Below, one piece after another: positions 23,215 through 34,937 of a DNA stretch of 64,000 bases. Made by a program: the position numbers and the translations under genes. This DNA is from Paramecium octaurelia (Eukaryota > Ciliophora > Oligohymenophorea > Peniculida > Parameciidae). The notes beneath the pieces were generated by a model that saw nothing but the letters and a program-made list of their open reading frames with translations, was not told the origin of the DNA and searched no databases. Position 1 is the stretch's first letter. Each line of letters starts with the position of its first letter. The DNA lies in the NCBI GenBank assembly GCA_905182995.1, contig CAJJDP010000103.1, positions 62,001-126,000 on the forward strand, read 5' to 3'.

Positions 23215-24419
23215 ATGGATCGGGTAATTGAATTATTGAACTCAAAAAAAGTATAGGAATCTCCTGAGAACAGAAGAATACTTTTTAACAATCCTACGTA
23301 TAAGCCTTACTTATTATTAACTTACAATGAATTTAGATAGTTGTTTAAAGTGGATGAGAATAATGTTACTCGATTCAATAAAATGATCATCTACACAGAG
23401 ATGGATTACTACAACTATGTATATAATCAAAGTTGGACATATAAATGGTATCCATTGCTATTCAAATTTGGTTTGAATTGTGTTCGAAGAAGACCAACAA
23501 GCATCATCTTTTCCTTGATGTACTTGTACAGTGTTGAAGTATTCTTAGAAAAATTGTGTCTCTTTCAATATGTGGATGACAAATTAATAGATCCCTCTGA
23601 GTATTTCACTGCAGCTCTATCCAAAGAAAAAAGTAATCCTCATCAATAGCATAGATCTGTAAAAGCAAAATGAACTATTTCTAAAGTACAAGGACATCCT
23701 CCTACAGGATTACAAAGAGAAACATTATGTGGAGGAATACAAACCGAGAGATTGGATCCTCATGGGCAATAAATTTAATATCCATAACCCATACATACAT
23801 TGGACAGAATCGAAAGATGAGAATGCCAATAAGATTATGAAAGAATTCTTTGTAAAGAACTTCCAATTGCTCCTCTTCTTCGATAGAATATAGCGATTTG
23901 CGAAATTGATAAAAAATGAGGGATACACAGGATTGCAAAGAGAAACGAGAGCTTGCGTTTAGAATTTGATTAGACAAAGTAAACGATTGATATTGGAGTT
24001 CCCAGTCTATAAGGAATACGTCCCTTATTTGAATTCATACTATAAGATAGAGGAATTGCTTTCAGTTCCTTATATTGATTAAAGAAAACGATTCATATAA
24101 ATGGATCACTACAAATTAATAGGGAGCAAGATAATAAATTTGTTCATTTATCTGGTTTATGGAAGATGCGAGTTTGTCAGATATGAATTCAAATGGTTCG
24201 ATCCTAATATATCTGCGAAAAAGCCCATGTTAAGTAAAATCAATTGTAAATATGAAAATAGGAGCTGAATCAGTATGGTATGATATTGTACCATATGTGG
24301 TGTTACTGGTGTTACCAACTAAAGTAATGGGAATTAGAAGAGCAATGGGAAATGCTAAAAAATATGCTGACTATGCATCAACCTTGGGTTCGAAAGCTAA
24401 ATAATAGACATCGGTTTGA
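23215..24419 (+). CDS. Hypothetical protein, possibly spliced to an MWFE-like hydrophobic tail
   Basis: Start MDRVIELLNSKKVQE. A 28-nt intron (about 23660-23687) restores the frame, then a soluble helical protein rich in Tyr, Lys and Phe runs to a TGA at 24266. A 28-nt GTA...TAG intron (about 24237-24264) would bypass that stop and add a hydrophobic tail (VWYDIVPYVVLLVLPTKVMG) ending at TGA 24417. That tail resembles the MWFE/NDUFA1 subunit of mitochondrial complex I and can alternatively be read as an independent 55-codon frame from the ATG at 24252. I do not recognise the main part. Either a two-exon-tail protein or two overlapping genes. Confidence 0.55.
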
Positions 24420-24600
24420 TGATAATATTCAAAGTAGTTTCTTTTTTATTCATAATTTAATATATCAATGTGTTATCTATTAATTGGATCTCAAAATCTA
24501 AAACCCTTAAATTTAGATATTTAAAGAGTTTATAATATAAATTATTAACAAAGTATATTGATTAATTGTTTATTGTTTGTTCACAAAACATAAAAACCAT
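24420..24600. other. Convergent intergenic region
   Basis: AT-rich 181 bp between the 3' ends of a plus and a minus gene. Nothing else seen. Confidence 0.4.
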
Positions 24601-26194
<1,594 letters not shown>

Positions 26195-26205
26195 ATTTTA
26201 ATTAA

Positions 26206-26526
26206 TCATTTGTATTCATAAATGCTCTTAAAGTACTAAAGTTTTTTCAATTTTCTCCCTATTCTTTATGAATATGCGCTTAGTCTATATTCAACAATCA
26301 AGTTATTGTAGCGTTTTCTAAACTCCTTCTCCAATTTCTTATGGTCATGAGAATTTAAATGAGCATTCAATTCATATTCATTTTTACCAAATTGACGATC
26401 ACAGAGTGAGCAACTATAGCATTCAACATCACTTTCCATCTCTTATTGCACGTACATCTGATTCCATTCAAAGAAGTCTTCGTCTTCCTCTTTACTACGC
26501 AGATTTGCTGTTATTCTCTTATACAT
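26206..26526 (-). CDS. Small C2H2-type zinc finger protein (106 aa)
   Basis: Intronless. MYKRITANLRSKEEDEDFFE, then one zinc finger CSLCDRQFGKNEYELNAHLN...H (Cys-x2-Cys ... His-x5-His) and a basic helical tail. The finger resembles U1-like/DNAJC21-type fingers in RNA-associated proteins, with an acidic N-terminal patch before it. Its stop lies 11 bp before the start of the aminotransferase gene on the same strand. Confidence 0.7.
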
Positions 26527-26554
26527 CCTTAATTAATTATAAATAAAAAACAAC

Positions 26555-27576
26555 TCATTAAAAATTATTAAAACTATGTTTGAACTTCAAATTCATTTCT
26601 GCTCTTGCAATCTGATGATCTTTCTCAACACATTACAAAAAAGGATGACTAAGTGCCTGCTTGATATTAATTCTGTATTAAGTGCTATTCAAAAGACTTT
26701 TCAGAAAGTTAGTACCATGGGATGCAATTTCTGGATAAATTCCATTTGCAAAATCCACTGTATTTGGACTCAGACCATTTAAATACAGAACTACTTTGTG
26801 TAGATCGAACATATCCAATCCATCCACTTAATCTAATATTTTAGCTTCACTAAATTTAATTAATTTGACCACATTCCCCTTATCAAACATGAAACTTCTT
26901 TGGCTAATTTAACCATGAACTATGAATTTATTATTCAAATCGTCCAAAATATTTAAAATCTCCTTGAAATATTCACTATTATATATACTTTTATTATAAT
27001 TTAATTTTCTTCATGAGTATAATATTATTCCAGTTTATGTTTCAAATATTCCATTATCATATAATAATTATGTTATGATTCATACACTTCCAATATCTTG
27101 ACTACATTTTTATTCTCTCTCAACATTCTCAAGATTTTTACCTCATTTAAAAATTTTTTCTCGTTTTCTTTAACTTCTTTTTTATATACCTTACAAAAAT
27201 ACTTCTATCCATTCAAGATTGATTTCACTATCATAGCCTATTATATATATCAAAGATTATGATTACTTTTCGTTATTCATCTTCTTTAATCAATAAATAT
27301 TATTCATACATTTCTGCTGCACCTAAATACATAACTTTACAATCCAAAATGGATTTCAATTTTTCCAAGTTTTCAGCAGAACCCACCAAAGAACAATTCT
27401 AAAATCGAACTTCGTGAATTTAACTTTCGAAATAAATCCATTAGAAATGAAGCTTCAGTGAGATGAGAAACCTAAGATTTTCAGTTTTTGTTTTCACTTC
27501 CAAACAATATTGATCACACGACAATTATGCAGACTTGTTATTGAAAAAACACTCAAAGTTGACATTAGAATTCATT
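26555..27576 (-). CDS. Protein kinase-like protein lacking catalytic motifs (pseudokinase)
   Basis: Start MNSNVNFECFFNNKSAQLSC; the first ~120 residues are a PH-like N-terminal region often preceding kinases in Paramecium. A 29-nt intron (about 27216-27244) precedes the kinase N-lobe (QKYFCKVYKKEVKENEKKFL with candidate ATP-site Lys, MIMEYL hinge). The C-lobe reads FIVHGQISQRSFMF where HRDLKxxN is expected, and LIKFSEAK where the DFG segment is expected. The catalytic Asp, Asn and metal-binding Asp therefore all look absent. The frame also slips near 26.98 kb without a clear GT-AG intron. Inferred role: regulatory or decaying kinase paralogue. Confidence 0.65.
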
Positions 27577-28030
27577 GTTTTACACTTTATTTAATTTACT
27601 AAAATACATTTTACAACTTCTAGACGGTAATAAAGATTGATATTATAATATATTAAGAAAAAATATTTAATAATTTAATCATTATTCTAATAAGTAAGAT
27701 CCCCCTCAAATGAATAATTCAACAATTTCTTTTAAATCGTTTTTTAGCCATAACAATTATGCTTAATCTACTAATTAGACTCACATTATCTATTCTTTAA
27801 TCAGCAATTGGAGAACTGATAAAAGATTATTATTTACACAATAGTCAATTTTATTCTAAATCAAAAATTGAATTCATCTTTTCTGTATATATGTAAGTAA
27901 TTTGTTATATTTTTTTCTCTATTTTTGATTCTTAAATTTGAATACGAGTATATGGAAACCCAATCTATTAATGAAACTCAAATATATATTTGAGAAATCA
28001 AATAACAATCTATTTAAGTTAATGTTTATT
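27577..28030. other. AT-rich region without supported gene
   Basis: Several TGA-free stretches occur by chance, but none shows the Lys/Asn/Glu-rich composition of the surrounding real genes. Confidence 0.35.
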
Positions 28031-28037
28031 TCACTAT

Positions 28038-28320
28038 CAGATTAGGAGTTCTATCTTTGTATCATATTGATTATGTGAATAATAGATTAACATCCATTTA
28101 TTGAGAGTAAGAACTACTTTGATGTTTTCTTTCGAAAAACATTTTACAGCTTTGAAAGATTTTAAAGCCTCAAATTTTAGCTCTTTCATGTCATCTTCAT
28201 TTTTCCATATATTTAATCTATAATATGTTGAGACAGTATCCTTAGCCTAATTTGTAGTGTCTGTTGTGAATAACCATAATTTCTTAGCGGATTATAGGAT
28301 TTTGATTCATTTAAGTAGTA
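28038..28320 (-). CDS. Short hypothetical coding segment, 5' end unresolved
   Basis: The minus frame ...KKLWLFTTDTTNQAKDTVST continues through MKELKFEALKSFKAVKCFSK to a TGA at about 28038. Composition is typical of coding DNA here, but an in-frame TGA lies just upstream, and the only in-frame ATG gives a 50-residue protein. It may be the 3' exon of a small gene or a remnant. Not recognised. Confidence 0.3.
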
Positions 28321-28373
28321 ATACTGAAGAGATTTAAGAAGTACATTTGTGAATGTAAAGAGATAAATTAATA

Positions 28374-28751
28374 ATGGGGTAGGATCAAACAAGATTGTTA
28401 TTAATGTTTGAAAATCAAATAAGTGAATATTCCAAAATATTTCTGATTAACCACCTAAGGAATGATCTAATACCTGATTAGATTTATTAGATTGTAATAA
28501 AAGATATTAGGATAATTAGTAAAATAGATTATAATAAAGAGTAGAATTCTATTTAGATTGGATAATTCCATTTAGGGAATGTTCTAAATTCTAGTTCTAA
28601 ATTTGATGAGGAATCTTATTAAATAATATAAGTTAAGAATGGATAAATGAAAGGTGAAATAGAACTGTGTAAAAGAGTAGGAACTTTAGAGTATAATGGT
28701 TAAATTGGATCTGTGCAATTAACACTATATATTGATACAGATATTGACTGA
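28374..28751 (+). CDS. Small hypothetical protein (125 aa)
   Basis: An intronless frame MGQDQTRLLLMFENQISEYS to TGA 28749-28751. It reads as alternating strands with Gly/Asn turns in its second half (NGQMKGEIELCKRVGTLEYN), suggesting a beta-sandwich-like domain. No family recognised. It ends only 8 bp before the 3' end of the convergent UBC9 gene. Confidence 0.5.
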
Positions 28752-28759
28752 TTATATGA

Positions 28760-29305
28760 TCATTAGGGTTACTTCTTAAGTGAGGCAGCGAATTCACGTG
28801 CTTTCTTTAAGTATTCTTGGCGGTTGTTTCTAGGGATGAAATGAAGTAGAAGTACTTGTACTGATTGCATGGTTCATATTGAGCAGGACTTTCAATGTTG
28901 GGTTCATCCTTGAGTAGCTTCTGAATACCAAGTAAGATTTGTTTGACGGTAATACTAGATTTCCAGTCTTCTTCTTCGTTGAGAATGGATAGACAGACAG
29001 TTCCGGAAGGGTAGACATTTGGATGTGGTAAGACAGGTTTGAATTAACATTTGGGTGGTTTCATAGGGTAATCATGCGAAAAATCCATATGTAAAGTGTA
29101 GGTACCCTCTTCCCAAGGACACTAATTGTAAAGGGGATTATACTCCTTGTGGTCCTGGTATTTCACATACCCATTTAAGTAGATCAACTGTTCCGTCTTC
29201 TTTGGTGGTAGGTTTGGCAACAAATCCATGAGGATGATCAGTCCGCCAGGCTCTGCGTTCTGCTTTTAACCTTGTGATAACCAATTCGCTAACTTCCTTA
29301 GACAT
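28760..29305 (-). CDS. UBC9: SUMO-conjugating enzyme E2 (UBC9)
   Basis: E2 that accepts SUMO from the E1 and transfers it to substrate lysines in the nucleus. Start [20 protein letters not shown]; then [15 protein letters not shown], equivalent to the UBC9-specific HPFGFVA segment, then [39 protein letters not shown] and the active-site Cys in [14 protein letters not shown], including the two-residue insertion typical of UBC9. Two introns are inferred: 22 nt at about 29.12-29.14 kb and 32 nt at about 28.82-28.85 kb. Stop TGA 28762-28760. Very confident. Confidence 0.93.
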
Positions 29306-29412
29306 TTATTTCAAGTGATTTTTATTAATGTAAAATAAATAATTGGTTTATGCATTTTTTGGCTTCAAAATTGTATATAATATTTGTTTGCTAAAATTAT
29401 TATTCTAGAAAA

Positions 29413-30784
29413 TCACTAGTAACTATGTAAGAACTTTTTGAGCCTCTCATTAGAAACAGATTAGCGAATGTAATTCAATTCGTTAACGAAGAGTCTTTTC
29501 TCCACTGGTGTGAGTCTTTGTCGTTTGTCATTGATGACACTACATTTATAATAATGAATGTATACAAGGCCTTGATATTGTGTCTGTTGGGTGGTTGAAT
29601 ATAGGAGTCATTCAAGGTGGGTAATCGTAACCCTTGGTTGAATCCTTTCCTAGATTGTTTCTCCTTCTGTATTTTGTTAAAGAGTTGTTTCTTGTATTTT
29701 TCCCATCGACCCTTTTCAATGATCATTTCCTTCAATTCCGATTGTTCTGGATAGGTCTATAGCTTAACTAGGTATTAATCTAATAGTTCTGGAGGCACAA
29801 TCTATTTGATGTCAAATAGACTTAGAGTGATTATCTCAGATTGAATTGCAGTCATATAAGTATATTTAGACTTCTCTTGTTTCAACATGGCCAAGTCTCC
29901 GAAGATCTCTCCTTCTCCCAATTCAGTTAATTCGAAGTACTCATTCAAGGGAAATCCATACTCTGCTTATGGAGTGTAATCAGACTTGACTCCTGGCAAC
30001 TTCTAAATCACTGTAACACATCCTGATTTGATAATAAACAGTTTATTCGGAACCGTGCCTGCCTTCAATAATATTGTCTAATGTTTATGTCTATTTTGTA
30101 TGCATTTGGTACTTAGACTCACCATAATCTTATTGCTGAATCCTTAGAAGATGTCTAGTTATTCCAGGAACTTAATAGTCTCTTTGACTCTCTCGGTCTG
30201 CATATGATCAGCCAACATGAATTATTAGAATGCCTCATTTTCTAGGATGATCAAATCGGTTATCTCATTTGTAATGATGGTGGCAGTTCTTTTTAAATTA
30301 AACTACAATGCCATCTCTCCGAAGAATTCCCCCTTCTTCAATTAGGCCACCTCTTTCTTGATCATCACGTCCTTCAAGGTGGTGGCTTAATCGATCAACA
30401 CCCTAACACTTCCATTCAGAATCACATAAAATTTATCACCTTCATCTCCCTATTTGAAAATGCATGAATTAGGTTCGAATGTCTGCATGTAAAGGTGTTT
30501 GCACAAAGCAGTGAAGTAAGGTCTATCCTTATATTTACTCAAGAAACCTATTTGCTAGGATTCGTTGTAAATGGTACTTTTGCTATCGATGCAATCTCTG
30601 CCAGAATGTTAGCATCTCTTTGATCCTTTTGAATCTACAATAGTTTCTTTAACTTTTCCGTTTGCAGTATGAATAACAGAACATTAGTCGCCTCCTCTTC
30701 CTGAATCTTTATTTGCTCCTTACTCACTGAAGCCATCGACTCTCGACGTTTACTCCCAAAACTTCGTATATTATTATAATTCAT
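29413..30784 (-). CDS. Protein with two cyclic-nucleotide-binding domains (paralogue 1)
   Basis: Possible start ATG 30784 (or internal ATG about 30.73 kb), stop TGA 29415-29413. N-terminal helical region, then a cNMP-binding domain with FKQGDEGDKFYVILNG and a phosphate-binding-cassette-like FGEMALQFNLKRTATI, which keeps the acidic residue and the Arg that contacts cyclic phosphate. The second domain, with FGDLAMLKQEKSKYTYM, has lost that Arg. The layout resembles PKA regulatory subunits, but no pseudosubstrate site RRxS/A is obvious. Introns of 23 nt (about 30.55 kb) and 26 nt (about 29.54 kb) are inferred. Likely a cAMP/cGMP-responsive regulator. It sits head-to-tail with a paralogue. Confidence 0.8.
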
Positions 30785-32096
30785 AAGTAATTTTATTCAA
30801 ATTATTTCATCCTCTTAGGAGAAATCTAATTCCTTAAAGATTCAATTTCCCTCGGGAACAACTGTTTATGCTAAGGAGTCCTGCAACTCTGTCTCAATAC
30901 ACTACAACATAAATCACCACATTTACAATGTCCTCTGGAAAATCTACTGATCAGGAGCATCCATCAATTTGTAACGTAATTCAGGTAACCGCATCCTCTT
31001 ATCGAATCCTCTGCTATTCATCTTATCATTCAACACATTTTGGACTAACTACTTCTTGTACTCCTTCCACTGTAGATCTTCTGCTTGCATTTGACAGAGA
31101 GTCTCTGGCTCTGGATAGAAACGAATAGACTCGACATACTTATTTAAGCTCTCTTATGAAACATATTGTTTTAAATCGAAACCGTTAAGATGAATTAACT
31201 CACTTGGCATCGAAGTGATATAGGTGTACTCAGATGCACTATTAGTCAGACAAGCATGATCTCCAAAAACAGACCCTTGTTCCAATTCATCTAATTCATA
31301 ATACTGAGTGCCAACCTCGATCTTCTTCATTACACGAACTCTCCCACTTTTAATTATGTATAATGATTTAGGTACAACACCTTATTTTAAAATAATTGTT
31401 TATTATTTGAGAGTTGATTTACGACATTTCGTACTTATCTACGTAATTTCCTCGGGACTAAAAAATGAGAATTGTTAGACTTTTTTAAGGAAATGTCTAA
31501 CATCCTTCAAATTAGTTGATTACAAATCGAATGCATCCAAATCCCCTTATATATATTTTTAAAACACATCTCTATCCAACATTAATAAATCACATTCCGA
31601 TTCTGCTATCACAGTTGCAGTTCTCTAAGACCCAAAAAACAACGCAATTTCGCCAAAACAATTACCCTTCCCCAATACAGCTACTTCTCTCTTTTTGAAT
31701 TCTCCAGGAAAACAAGTAGGCTCATTAGCATATATTTTCACTATCCCACTCAAGATAACATAGAAACATGTTCCTTTATCTCCTTACTTGAAAATTGTTT
31801 TTCTTTATTGGAATGTCTTTACATATAAATTACGACACAATTCATTGTAATAAGGCTTCTCACGATATCGAGATAAAAATTTGACTCCCTAAGTGGAAAT
31901 TAAATGTGGTTTTTTTACAAACCTGCACTAAAACACTAATTTCTCTAATGTGATCATCCGTTCTTTACTTTGGAGGTATTGTAAGCAACACTTTCAGCTT
32001 TTGACTTTGTCTCAAGAAAATGCTCATGTCAGCCTGATTGATGATCATATCCTAAAGGTTTTGGATGACTGCCTGATTCCAATTCTATGGCTACAT
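30781..32096 (-). CDS. Protein with two cyclic-nucleotide-binding domains (paralogue 2)
   Basis: Start MQPQNWNQAVIQNLQDMIIN. Domain 1 has FKQGDKGTCFYVILSG and FGEIALFFGSQRTATV (intact cassette Arg). Domain 2 has KSLYIIKSGRVRVMKK and FGDHACLTNSASEYTYI (cassette Arg missing). The C-terminal basic tail parallels the neighbour's. Introns near 31.9 kb and about 30.9 kb (25 nt) are inferred. The stop codon TGA (30783-30781) overlaps the most upstream candidate ATG of the downstream paralogue. The tandem pair presumably arose by local duplication. Confidence 0.8.
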
Positions 32097-32129
32097 TAAA
32101 TTAATGATATAATATCATTTATTATTTTC

Positions 32130-32440
32130 ATTTCAAGAAGCTAGGAACATAGAAGACTGAATTATTTAGATATCCTCTTATAGTTTGCTAAATCATTTAC
32201 AAAATATCAAGTTCAAAATATTTATCAACAAATGGAATTGAATTTAATTTTAATTCTTTCTTTATCCAAAACATTGTAATCAACTACTAGTTTTTGACAA
32301 TCTTAAATCAAAGACCCAACGACCTTAAAATCACTCATCAATTTCCAACAAGGCTGCCCCTCTGTAATGTAAAATATTTTAGAATAACGAATAATTTATA
32401 TAATGCACATCTATAAGCATGAATTTTACACAATTTAGAA
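32130..32440 (-). CDS. Possible small gene, ~60-80 aa
   Basis: The minus frame ...GQPCWKLMSDFKVVGSLIQD continues to DKERIKIKFNSIC. Flanking intron-like signals (27 nt at about 32.36-32.39 kb, and one downstream) could extend both ends. Composition looks coding, but the termini are unresolved and no family is recognised. Confidence 0.35.
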
Positions 32441-32540
32441 TATTATTTTGCCTTTCTAAAATATCTTATAAATATATTAAAAATCTTATTATATTTAAAT
32501 AAATTACTATCTTATCTACTTGTCAAACTAAGTTTCTAGA

Positions 32541-32883
32541 ATGGTTTCTATTTACACAATAACTTATGAGTTTACACCAACTTTGGAATTATACACTCTT
32601 TATAGGTTTAGAGTCATTTTAACTAAACTTGTCTTCACTAGTTCCTAAGCGTATACAAATGATGTGATTTTGAAAATAAAGTGATTCATATGAATTGGTA
32701 TCAGATGAATTTTATAGAAAATAAAAATTTGTAAAATCTTAAAAGTTGAAAAAAGAGAAACAAATTTTTAGATTTTTTAGTTTGCTTCTGACATTAATAT
32801 GGCAATTTAAGAGGAACGATGATGAGGACTAATACAAACAATATATACTAGAGATTTCTGTTTAAATGTACTTCATTGGTTGA
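32541..32883 (+). CDS. Small hypothetical protein (~100 aa)
   Basis: MVSIYTITYEFTPTLELYTL starts an exon to about 32686. A GT...TAG intron of about 37 nt removes a TGA, and the second exon reads KKQKFVKSQKLKKEKQIFRF then WQFKRNDDEDQYKQYILEIS to TGA 32881. A basic, Lys-rich middle and an acidic patch are visible. Family not recognised. It lies convergent to the CFAP77-like gene, 49 bp away. Confidence 0.45.
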
Positions 32884-32932
32884 ATTAAAAAATGAGAATA
32901 AATAATATTAATAATTGAGCACAAATTATGGT

Positions 32933-33443
32933 TCATTGAAATAGTTTAGATTTTATATCCTAAAACTACTAAAGCTTAAACATTTTTTTCTATTCTTTTT
33001 TTGTATTGTGTTGTTATCTTAATGAAAATGACCTATTTTTATTAAATGATTGGGTCTTGGGTTCCGTTTTCATTCTCTGTTGATAGATCTTGTCCAATTG
33101 TTCTTTTGCCTCAGAGGCATATTATTGTTTTAAGACTTTATCTAATGGAGTTTAGGGTCTAATAATTAAGTTGTATGTATTAATACTTATATCTGATCCC
33201 GTGGGTCATTAAGGTAATGTCTGAATTCTAGACTCTATGATTTCTTCGCATGAATGATGAGATTTCATTTCCACAATCTAAAGTAGAAAATTACATTTAA
33301 ATAGGATCTCGCTTACTTGATTTCCCATATCTAAAAGTATCATCTGGAAGATTTCGAGTGCTTGGCTTAGGTTTTCCAATATCATCTTTTAGTAATAGAA
33401 TGTTCTTGCTCTTTGGTATTAAAATAGGTAAAACAGTTGACAT
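32933..33443 (-). CDS. CFAP77: CFAP77-like axonemal protein
   Basis: MSTVLPILIPKSKNILLLKD then IGKPKPSTRNLPDDTFRYGK matches the opening of CFAP77 (cilia- and flagella-associated protein 77), a microtubule inner/associated protein of doublets in motile cilia. The later segment THGIRYKPQTPLDKVLKQQY, with the Pro-Thr-Pro tether, and a basic tail also fit. In-frame introns of 39 nt (about 33.28-33.32 kb) and 28 nt (about 33.16-33.18 kb) are inferred. The short length fits the family core. Confidence 0.65.
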
Positions 33444-33485
33444 AATAAATAATAAATGTATAAAATGATTTAAGTTAGGATTAGA

Positions 33486-34662
33486 TCATAGATGTATTTT
33501 TTTTTATTAAGTGTCCTGTTGAGGTGAATCTTCTTCTTTGACTTCAGTTTCGAACTCTTCATCAAAAATTTTCCAGAGATTAGATATACTCATTTCTTTT
33601 TAGAATTTGTTCTATGATAATTGGATTTAAATGGCATACTTTTTCAAGGCCAATGAGAAAAGTGGCAATTTGAGTGGGAGTAAGAATGCCCCTGAGTTCA
33701 TCTATGAAATTCTCAAGCTGGTGAGTTTTCGATTACAAATTATCTTTAACAGTTTAGAATTATTTGATTAATCTATATGATAAATATGTTGAAATACTAT
33801 TCCAGTTTGTCTTTGTCTGATTGAATTCTTTTGTATTGTTTTTTTAAGGATTTGTTTTAGACTTCAGTGAGATTGATTTCCTTAGATAAATTAGTAAACC
33901 AAGTGGGTTCTTGGCTCTCAGAACTGGCTGCCCACAACATGTATCTTACATGAATAGGGAAACAGATTTCCATAATTTATTAAAAGAAATAGTTGGAAGC
34001 ACTCACTCTTTCTTTGCCTCCTCCCCCAACTCTAAATCGCATCGAATCTAAGAGAAGATTAATTTCATTGTTATCTGTTCGGTTTTTAATGGCATTTTCA
34101 AGCTTCTCAAACAATTGTTACCTACCCAAAAAAAAGTTTTATAACTTAGGTATTCAATGAAAATGTACCTATTGATTTGAACCTAATTGCTATTAGCAAC
34201 TGGCTTGTCCTTTGATTATTCTTTTACATTTCTCGAGTTCTTCGTTTAAAGAGTTAACTCTAGTCTCTAATAATTCGATGTAGATCTTCTTTCTCTTTCT
34301 TGAATTTCTAGCACACTCTCTATTGCGAATGAGTTTGGCTTAGGCTGAATCTTCTGTGTAAATAGACGCCTTCCTTTCATATTTGGGAGCCACGTTTGAT
34401 TTTGTCTCTTAAATTAAATTGGTGATCTTATTTATATAAGTATTCTTGAGGTTGTTTTTGTTATTGAGCATTGTTTCATCGATTTTCTTTTTTTTCTATT
34501 GTTTCTTACTCAGATTCTGTGCTTGATGTTAATTGGCTCCCAGGAATTCTTATTAAGGTGGACCCTCATAATCCATTATTGGATAATGGATATTGGAATC
34601 ACTCTCAACATGAGGAAAATTGTTTCTTGATATAAATGTAAAGAGTACTGAGGTTAATCCAT
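33486..34662 (-). CDS. bZIP transcription factor
   Basis: Start MDQPQ, a 23-nt intron, then Gln-rich and Lys-rich N-terminal sequence. The basic region is IRNRECARNSRKRKKIYIEL with the diagnostic Asn-x7-Arg, followed by a leucine zipper (LLETRVNSLNEELEKCKRII). The C-terminal ~250 residues (34.1-33.5 kb) are alpha-helical and end in an acidic EEDSPQQ tail; they are split by introns near 34.13, 33.99, 33.94 and 33.75 kb. bZIP factors bind DNA as dimers and regulate transcription. Target and signal are unknown. Confidence 0.82.
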
Positions 34663-34937
34663 CAAAAAATTAACAAATAGGTCATCACCAACCAGTTCAA
34701 AATGATTATTATACATAATTATTTAATATATCATCATTAAAGCTAATTAATTCTAAAATACTATCTCATTATCTGATTACTTTTCTTAGTTTCTAACTAA
34801 AGTTGGACTGCGAAAATAATACATACAATATTATGATTTTTGAATGCCAACTAAATATTGTGATTCAAATTTAAATAGATATTAATTACAAATTAGACAG
34901 ATAATTAATAAATTTTGGGAATGAATATTTTAAATAA

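Noticed and set aside
28106-28330. Plus-strand frame MFSFEKHFTALKDF joined to the 28374 gene.
   Set aside because: Its Ser/Phe-rich composition is typical of antisense to a real gene; the minus strand has the Lys/Glu/Asp-rich coding composition here.
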